Under the pieces are notes generated by a model, which saw nothing but the letters and a program-made list of their open reading frames with translations, was not told where the DNA came from and made no database searches. A DNA stretch of 64,000 nt. It comes from Ptiloglossa arizonensis. Lineage: Eukaryota > Arthropoda > Insecta > Hymenoptera > Colletidae. The position numbers and the translations under genes were made by a program. Shown piece after piece: positions 58,049 through 64,000 of the stretch (position 1 is its first letter; every line of letters starts with the position of its first letter). The DNA lies in contig NW_027478779.1 in assembly GCF_051014685.1 (NCBI RefSeq), positions 491,245 to 555,244 on the forward strand. The letters are read 5' to 3'.

Positions 58049-58670
58049 GTTTTACGTTATACGTTATTCGTTACACGTTATACGTTATACGTTATACGTT
58101 ATACGACATAGCTTACAAGATACACGTTATACGTTATAAGTTATAAGTTACACGTTATACGTTATACGTTACACGTTATACGTTATACGTTACACGTTAC
58201 ACGTTATACCATATACGTTATACTTTATACGTTATACGTTATACGTTACACGTTATAGGTTATACGTTATACGTTATACGTTATACGTTATACGTCATAC
58301 GTTATACGTTATACGTTATACGTTATACGTTATACGTTATACGTTATACGATACACGTTATACGTTATACATCACACGTTATACGTTATACGTTACACGT
58401 TATACGTTATACGTTATACGTTATACGTTATACGGTATACGTTATACGATATACGTCTTTCGTTTCACGTTATACGTTATACGTTATACGTTATACGTTG
58501 TACGTTATACGTTATACGTTATACGTTATACGTTATACGTTATACGTTATACGTTATACGTTATACGTTATACGTTATACGTTATACGTTATTCGTTATA
58601 CGTTATACGTTATACGTTATACGTTATACGTTATACGTCATACGTTATACGTTATACGTTTTACGTTATA
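58049..58670. repeat. Module K block, copy 1 (CTTACAA form)
   Basis: GTTTTAC, GTTATTC, GACATAG, CTTACAA, GATACAC (58105-58125), GTTATAA twice, GTTACAC units, a CATATAC near 58209, TTTATAC, GTTATAG near 58252, GTCATAC near 58291, GATACAC near 58349, ATCACAC near 58371, GGTATAC near 58432, GATATAC, then GTCTTTC and GTTTCAC near 58455 and GTTGTAC near 58497. The trio equals the CTTGCAA trio of module A except for single substitutions, so K looks like a less derived relative of A. Confidence 0.82.
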
Positions 58671-59203
58671 CGTTATTCGTTACACGTTATACGTTATACG
58701 TTATACGTTATACGTCATAGCTTACAAGATACACGTTATACGTTATACGTTATAAGTTACACGTTATACGTTATACGTTACACGTTATACGTTATACGTT
58801 ACACGTTACACGTTATACCTTATACGTTATACTTTATACGTTATACGTTATACGTTACACGTTATAGGTTATACGTTATACGTTATACGTTATACGTTAT
58901 ACGTCATACGTTATACGTTATACGTTATACGTTATACGTTATACGTTATACGATAGACGTTATACGTTATACGTCACACGTTATACGTTATACGTTACAC
59001 GTTATACGTTATACGTTATACGTTATACGTTATACGTTATACGTTATACGTTATACGTTATACGTTATACGTTATACGTTATACGTTATACGTTATACGT
59101 TATTCGTTATACGTTATACGTTATACGTTATACGTTATACGTTATACGTTATACGTTATACGTTATACGTTTTACGTTATACGTTATTCGTTATACGTTA
59201 TAC
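58671..59203. repeat. Module K block, copy 2
   Basis: GTTATTC and GTTACAC, then GTCATAG, CTTACAA, GATACAC near 58713-58735, GTTATAA, GTTACAC units, CTTATAC (in place of CATATAC in copy 1), TTTATAC, GTTATAG, GTCATAC near 58903 and a private GATAGAC near 58953. It ends in consensus runs with one GTTATTC before the first L block. Confidence 0.82.
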
Positions 59204-60148
59204 GATATACGCTATAGATTTTACGTTATACGTTATTCGTTACACGTTATACGTTATACGTTATACGTTATACGTTATACGTTATACGTTATACGTTATA
59301 CGTTATACGTTATACGTTATACGATATACGTTATACGTTATACGTTATACGTCTTCCGTTTCACGTTATACGTTATACGTTATACGTTATACGTTATACG
59401 TTATACGTTATACGTTATACGTTATACGTTATACGTTATACGTTATACGTTATACGTTATACGTTATACGTTATACGTTACACGTTATACGTTATACGTT
59501 ATACGTTATACGTTATACGTTATACGTTATACGTTATACGTTATACGTTATACGTTATACGTTATACGTTATACGTTATACGATATACGTTATACGTTAT
59601 ACGTTATACGTTATACGTTACACGTTATACGTTATACGTTATACGTTATACGTTATACGTTATACGTTATACGTTATACGTTACACGTTATACGTTATAC
59701 GTTATACGTCATAGGATACACGATACACGTTATACGTTATACGTAATATGTAATAGGTTATACGTTCTACGTTATTCGTTATACGTTATACGTTATACGT
59801 TATACGTTATACGTTATACGTTATACGTTATACGTTATACGTTATACGTTATACGTTATACGTTATACGTTATACGTTATACGTTATACGTTATACGTCA
59901 CACGTTATACGTTATACGCTACACGTTATACGTTATACGTTACACGTTATACGTTATACGTTATACGTTATACGTTATACGTTATACGTTATACGTTATT
60001 CGTTACACGTTATACGTTATCCGTTATACGTTATACGTTATACGTTATACGTTATACGTTATACGTTATACGTTATACGTTATACGTTATACGTTATACG
60101 TTATACGTTATACGTTTTACGTTATACGTTATTCGTTATACGTTATAC
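59204..60148. repeat. Module L block, copy 1
   Basis: GATATAC, GCTATAG and ATTTTAC (59204-59224), GTTATTC, consensus runs, GATATAC near 59322, GTCTTCC and GTTTCAC at 59351, long runs, GATATAC near 59581, C near 59708 and B' near 59897 with a private GTTATCC near 60018. The next L copy follows at +945 bp (135 units), measured at GCTATAG. Confidence 0.82.
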
Positions 60149-61246
60149 GATATACGCTATAGGTTTTACGTTATACGTTATTCGTTACACGTTATACGTT
60201 ATACGTTATACGTTATACGTTATACGTTATACGTTATACGTTATACGTTATACGTTATACGATATACGTTATACGTTATACGTTATACGTCTTCCGTTTC
60301 ACGTTATACGTTATACGTTATACGTTATACGTTATACGTTATACGTTATACGTTATACGTTATACGTTATACGTTATACGTTATACGTTATACGTTATAC
60401 GTTATACGTTATGCGTTATACGTTATACGTTACACGTTATACGTTATGCGTTATACGTTATACGTTATACGTTATACGTTATACGTTATACGTTATACGT
60501 TATACGTTATACGTTATACGTTATACGTTATACGATATACGTTATACGTTATACGTTATACGTTATACGTTACACGTTATACGTTATACGTTATACGTTA
60601 TACGTTATACGTTATACGTTATACGTTATACGTTACACGTTATACGTTATACGTTATACGTCATAGGATACACGATACACGTTATACGTTATACGTAATA
60701 TGTAATAGGTTATACGTTCTACGTTATTCGTTATACGTTATACGTTATACGTTATACGTTATACGTTATACGTTATACGTTATACGTTATACGTTATACG
60801 TTATACGTTATACGTTATACGTTATACGTTATACGTTATACGTTATACGTTATACGTCACACGTTATACGTTATACGCTACACGTTATACGTTATACGTT
60901 ACACGTTATACGTTATACGTTATACGTTATACGTTATACGTTATACGTTATACGTTATACGTTACACGTTATACGTCACACGTTATACGTTATTCGTTAC
61001 ACGTTATACGTTATACGTTATACGTTATACGTTATACGTTATACGTTATACGTTATACGTTATACGTTATACGTTATACGTTATACGTTATACGTCACAC
61101 GTTATACGTTATACGTTACACGTTATACGTTATACGTTATACGTTATACGTTATACGTTATACGTTATACGTTATCGTTAAACGTTATACGTTATACGTT
61201 AAGCGTTATACGTTATACGTTATAAATTATACGTTATACGTTATAC
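60149..61246. repeat. Module L block, copy 2, with C-B'-H
   Basis: GATATAC, GCTATAG (60156), GTTTTAC, GTTATTC, GATATAC, GTCTTCC and GTTTCAC (60289), two GTTATGC units near 60408 and 60443, GATATAC near 60533, C near 60660, B' near 60856, H at 61171 and an unusual ATTATAC preceded by GTTATAA near 61226. The same order returns at about +2.7 to 2.9 kb at the end of the window. Confidence 0.83.
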
Positions 61247-61311
61247 GTTGTACGTTATACGTCCTTCGTTGCACGTTATACGTCCTTCGTTACACGTTAT
61301 ACGTAATACGT
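61247..61311. repeat. Module I with GTTGCAC variant
   Basis: Two GTCCTTC repeats; the unit after the first is GTTGCAC, a change seen in no other I module of the window. Confidence 0.86.
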
Positions 61312-61868
61312 TATACGTTATACGTTATACGTTATACGTTATACGTTATACGTTATATGTTATACGTTATACGTTATACGTTCTTCGTTACACGTTATAC
61401 GTTATACGTTATACGTTATACGTTACACGTTATACGTTATACGTTACACATTATGCGTTATACGTTACACGTTATACGTTATACGTTACACGTGATACGT
61501 TAAACGTTATACGTTATACGTTAGACGTTATACGTTATACGTTATACGTTATACGTTATACGTTATACGTTATACGTTTTACGTTATACGTCTTTCGATT
61601 CACGTTATACGTTATACGTTATACGTTATACGTTATACGTTATACGTTATACTTTATACGTTATACGTTATACGTTATACGTTATACGTTATACGTTATA
61701 CGTTATACGTTATACGTTATACGTTATACGTTATACGTTATACGTTATACGTTATACGTTATACGTTATACGTTATACGTTATACGTTATGCGTTATACG
61801 TTATACGTTATACGTTATACGTTATACGTTATACGTTATACGTTATACGTTATACGTTATACGTTATA
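61247..61868. repeat. I and J block before K copy 3
   Basis: I module (two GTCCTTC, the first followed by GTTGCAC rather than GTTACAC), a GTTATAT unit near 61350, GTTCTTC near 61380, ATTATGC near 61450, GTGATAC near 61492, GTTAGAC, GTTTTAC, GTCTTTC and GATTCAC near 61589, TTTATAC, then a long run with one GTTATGC near 61788. Confidence 0.82.
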
Positions 61869-63052
61869 CGTTTTACGTTATACGTTATTCGTTACACGTT
61901 ATACGTTATACGTTATACGTTATACGTCATAGCTTACAAGATACACGTTATACGTTATAAGTTATAAGTTACACGTTATACGTTATACGTTACACGCTAT
62001 ACGTTATACGTTACACGTTACACGTTATACCTTATACGTTATACTTTATACGTTATACGTTATACGTTACACGTTATAGGTTATACGTTATACGTTATAC
62101 GTTATACGTTATACGTCATACGTTATACGTTATACGTTATACGTTATACGTTATACGTTATACGTTATACGATACACGTTATACGTTATACATCACACGT
62201 TATACGTTATACGTTACACGTTATACGTTATACGTTATACGTTATACGTTATACGTTATACGTTATACGTTATACGTTATACGTTATACGTTATACGTTA
62301 CACGTTATAGGTTATACGTTATACGTTATACGTTATACGTTATACGTCATACGTTATACGTTATACGTTATACGTTATACGTTATACGTTATACGTTATA
62401 CGTTATACGATACACGTTATACGTTATACATCACACGTTATACGTTATACGTTACACGTTATACGTTATACGTTATACGTTATACGTTATACGTTATACG
62501 TTACACGTTATACGTTATACGTTATACGTTATACGTTATACGTTATACGTTATACGTTACACGTTATACGTTATACGTTATACGTCATAGGATACACGAT
62601 ACACGTTATACGTTATACGTAATATGTAATAGGTTATACGTTCTACGTTATTCGTTATACGTTATACGTTATACGTTATACGTTATACGTTATACGTTAT
62701 ACGTTATACGTTATACGTTATACGTTATACGTTATACGTTATACGTTATACGTTATACGTTATACGTTATACGTTATACGTCACACGTTATACGTTATAC
62801 GCTACACGTTGTACGTTATACGTTATACGTCACACGTTATACGTTATACGTTACACGTTATACGTTATACGTTATACGTTATACGTTATACGTTATACGT
62901 TATACGTTATACGTTATACGTTATACGTTATACGTTATACGTTATACGTTATTCGTTATACGTTATACGTTATACGTTATACGTTATACGTTATACGTTA
63001 TACGTTATACGTTATACGTTTTACGTTATACGTTATTCGTTATACGTTATAC
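61869..63052. repeat. Module K block, copy 3, with internal 238-bp duplication, then C-B'
   Basis: GTTTTAC, GTTATTC, GTCATAG, CTTACAA, GATACAC near 61926, GTTATAA twice as in copy 1, TTTATAC, GTTATAG, GTCATAC, GATACAC and ATCACAC. The GTTATAG to ATCACAC stretch is repeated 238 bp (34 units) further on (ATCACAC context at 62191 and 62429). C near 62584, B' near 62781 and a GTTGTAC near 62809 follow. Confidence 0.82.
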
Positions 63053-64000
63053 GATATACGCTATAGGTTTTACGTTATACGTTATTCGTTACACGTTATA
63101 CGTTATACGTTATACGTTATACGTTATACGTTATACGTTATACGTTATACGTTATACGTTATACGTTATACGATATACGTTATACGTTATACGTTATACG
63201 TCTTCCGTTTCACGTTATACGTTATACGTTATACGTTATACGTTATACGTTATACGTTATACGTTATACGTTATACGTTATACGTTATACGTTATACGTT
63301 ATACGTTATGCGTTATACGTTATACGTTACACGTTATACGTTATGCGTTATACGTTATACGTTATACGTTATACGTTATACGTTATACGTTATACGTTAT
63401 ACGTTATACGTTATACGTTATACGATATACGTTATACGTTATACGTTATACGTTATACGTTACACGTTATACGTTATACGTTATACGTTACACGTTATAC
63501 GTTATACGTTATACGTTATACGTTATACGTTACACGTTATACGTTATACGTTATACGTTATACGTTATACGTTATACGTTATACGTTATACGTTATACGA
63601 TATACGTTATACGTTATACGTTATACGTTATACGTTACACGTTATACGTTATACGTTATACGTTATACGTTATACGTTACACGTTATACGTCACACGTTA
63701 TACGTTATTCGTTACACGTTATACGTTATACGTTATACGTTATACGTTATACGTTATACGTTATACGTTATACGTTATACGTTATACGTTATACGTTATA
63801 CGTTATACGTCACACGTTATACGTTATACGTTACACGTTATACGTTATACGTTATACGTTATACGTTATACGTTATACGTTATACGTTATCGTTAAACGT
63901 TATACGTTATACGTTAAGCGTTATACGTTATACGTTATAAGTTATACGTTATACGTTATACGATATACGTTATACGTTATACGTTGTACGTTATACGTCC
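63053..64000. repeat. Module L block, copy 3, running to the window end
   Basis: GATATAC, GCTATAG (63060), GTTTTAC, GTCTTCC (63200), GTTATGC pair near 63305 and 63340, GATATAC near 63423 and 63599, B-type units, H at 63886 and the opening of an I module (GTTGTAC near 63983). It repeats 60.1-61.25 kb; the array clearly continues beyond the window. Confidence 0.83.

Larger units (their letters stand above)
1..64000. repeat. 7-bp satellite array, unit GTTATAC, whole window
   Basis: Tandem copies of GTTATAC, or single-step variants of it, run from the first to the last base, roughly 9,100 units, with no interrupting unique sequence. The register is kept over kilobases because nearly all variation is substitution; the commonest variant is GTTACAC, followed by GTTATTC, GTTATGC, GTCACAC and GTAATAC. 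The consensus has 2 A, 3 T, 1 C and 1 G, so it is about 29% GC with one CpG inside ACGT in each unit. Large pure heptamer satellites are known from eukaryotic heterochromatin (for example the 7-bp satellites of Drosophila virilis), but I do not recognise this unit. The array extends past both window edges, so its true length is unknown. Function is not visible in the sequence. Confidence 0.98.

Noticed and set aside
1..64000. Telomere array
   Set aside because: Telomeric strands are usually G-rich with G runs (for example TTTAGGG, TTAGGG). This unit has one G, no G run, and complex higher-order structure that telomeres do not show.
1..64000. Promoter elements (TATA or TATAAC on the minus strand) and plant or bZIP ACGT boxes
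   Set aside because: They recur every 7 bp as a property of the unit and have no gene downstream, so no individual site can be supported.
1..64000. Assembly or simulation artefact
   Set aside because: Not excluded, but copy-specific substitutions, nested shared variants and differing contraction sizes are hard to obtain from simple misassembly. Collapsed or expanded copy number remains possible and needs raw reads.
1..64000. tRNA, rRNA, terminator or G-quadruplex elements
   Set aside because: No stretch departs enough from the heptamer to hold a tRNA or rRNA motif, a GC-rich stem with a T tract, or G runs.

Overview
The window is one uninterrupted block of satellite DNA. From base 1 to base 64000 it is built from a single 7-bp unit, read here as GTTATAC on the + strand (reverse-strand alphabetical form AACGTAT). 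I see no protein gene, RNA gene, transposon, CRISPR array or unique-sequence island. Such arrays are typical of heterochromatin in eukaryotic nuclear genomes (pericentromere, sex or B chromosome, subtelomere). The unit is not a telomere repeat I recognise and I cannot name the species. The dense, largely intact CpG content hints at weak CpG methylation or recent homogenisation, but that is inference.

Almost everything stays in strict 7-bp register, and information lies in which units are substituted. Recurrent groups of variant units act as modules. A: GTTATGC start, then GTTTTAC, a 6-bp GTTTAC, GTTCTTC, then GTCATAG, CTTGCAA, AATACAC, ending TTTATAC. B: GTTTCAC, GTCACAC, GTTATTC, then GTCACAC and GTAATAC (B' also carries an upstream GTCACAC and GCTACAC). 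C: GTCATAG, GATACAC twice, GTAATAT, GTAATAG, GTTCTAC, GTTATTC; C' is its second half. D: GTTATGC, GTTACGC, GTTATTC; D' has a 1-bp-short form starting GTTATGCATATAC. E: GTAATAT to GTTAGAC, ATTATAC. F: GTAATAC, GTTAAAC, CTTATAC, GGCATAG. G: an 8-bp TCTTATAC. H: a 6-bp GTTATC or GTTACC, GTTAAAC, GTTAAGC. I: GTTGTAC and repeated GTCCTTC. J: GTGATAC, GTTAGAC, GTCTTTC, GATTCAC. K: CTTACAA. L: GCTATAG and GTCTTCC.

Layout: (1) 1-8.4 kb holds a regular higher-order repeat (HOR) of about 1771 bp (253 units, order A-B-C-D-C-C'-E-F-C-G), organised in a 4382-bp super-period that occurs twice. (2) 8.4-22 kb is a mosaic of the same modules in changing order, where H, I and D' first appear. (3) 22-45.8 kb is a second HOR of about 6.4 kb in four copies (6088, 6382, 6376 and 4883 bp), whose shared substitutions give a clear copy genealogy. 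(4) 45.8-56 kb is shuffled again, including two cycles of about 2.7-2.9 kb. (5) 56-64 kb carries a different, more diverse set of variants (J, K, L) and its own cycle of about 2.7-2.9 kb; the window ends inside an I module.

The long open frames on the + strand are a consequence of the repeat: three units make 21 bp with no stop codon, and all three frames read the same heptapeptide. The opposite strand has TAA every 21 bp in every frame. They are not annotated as genes.
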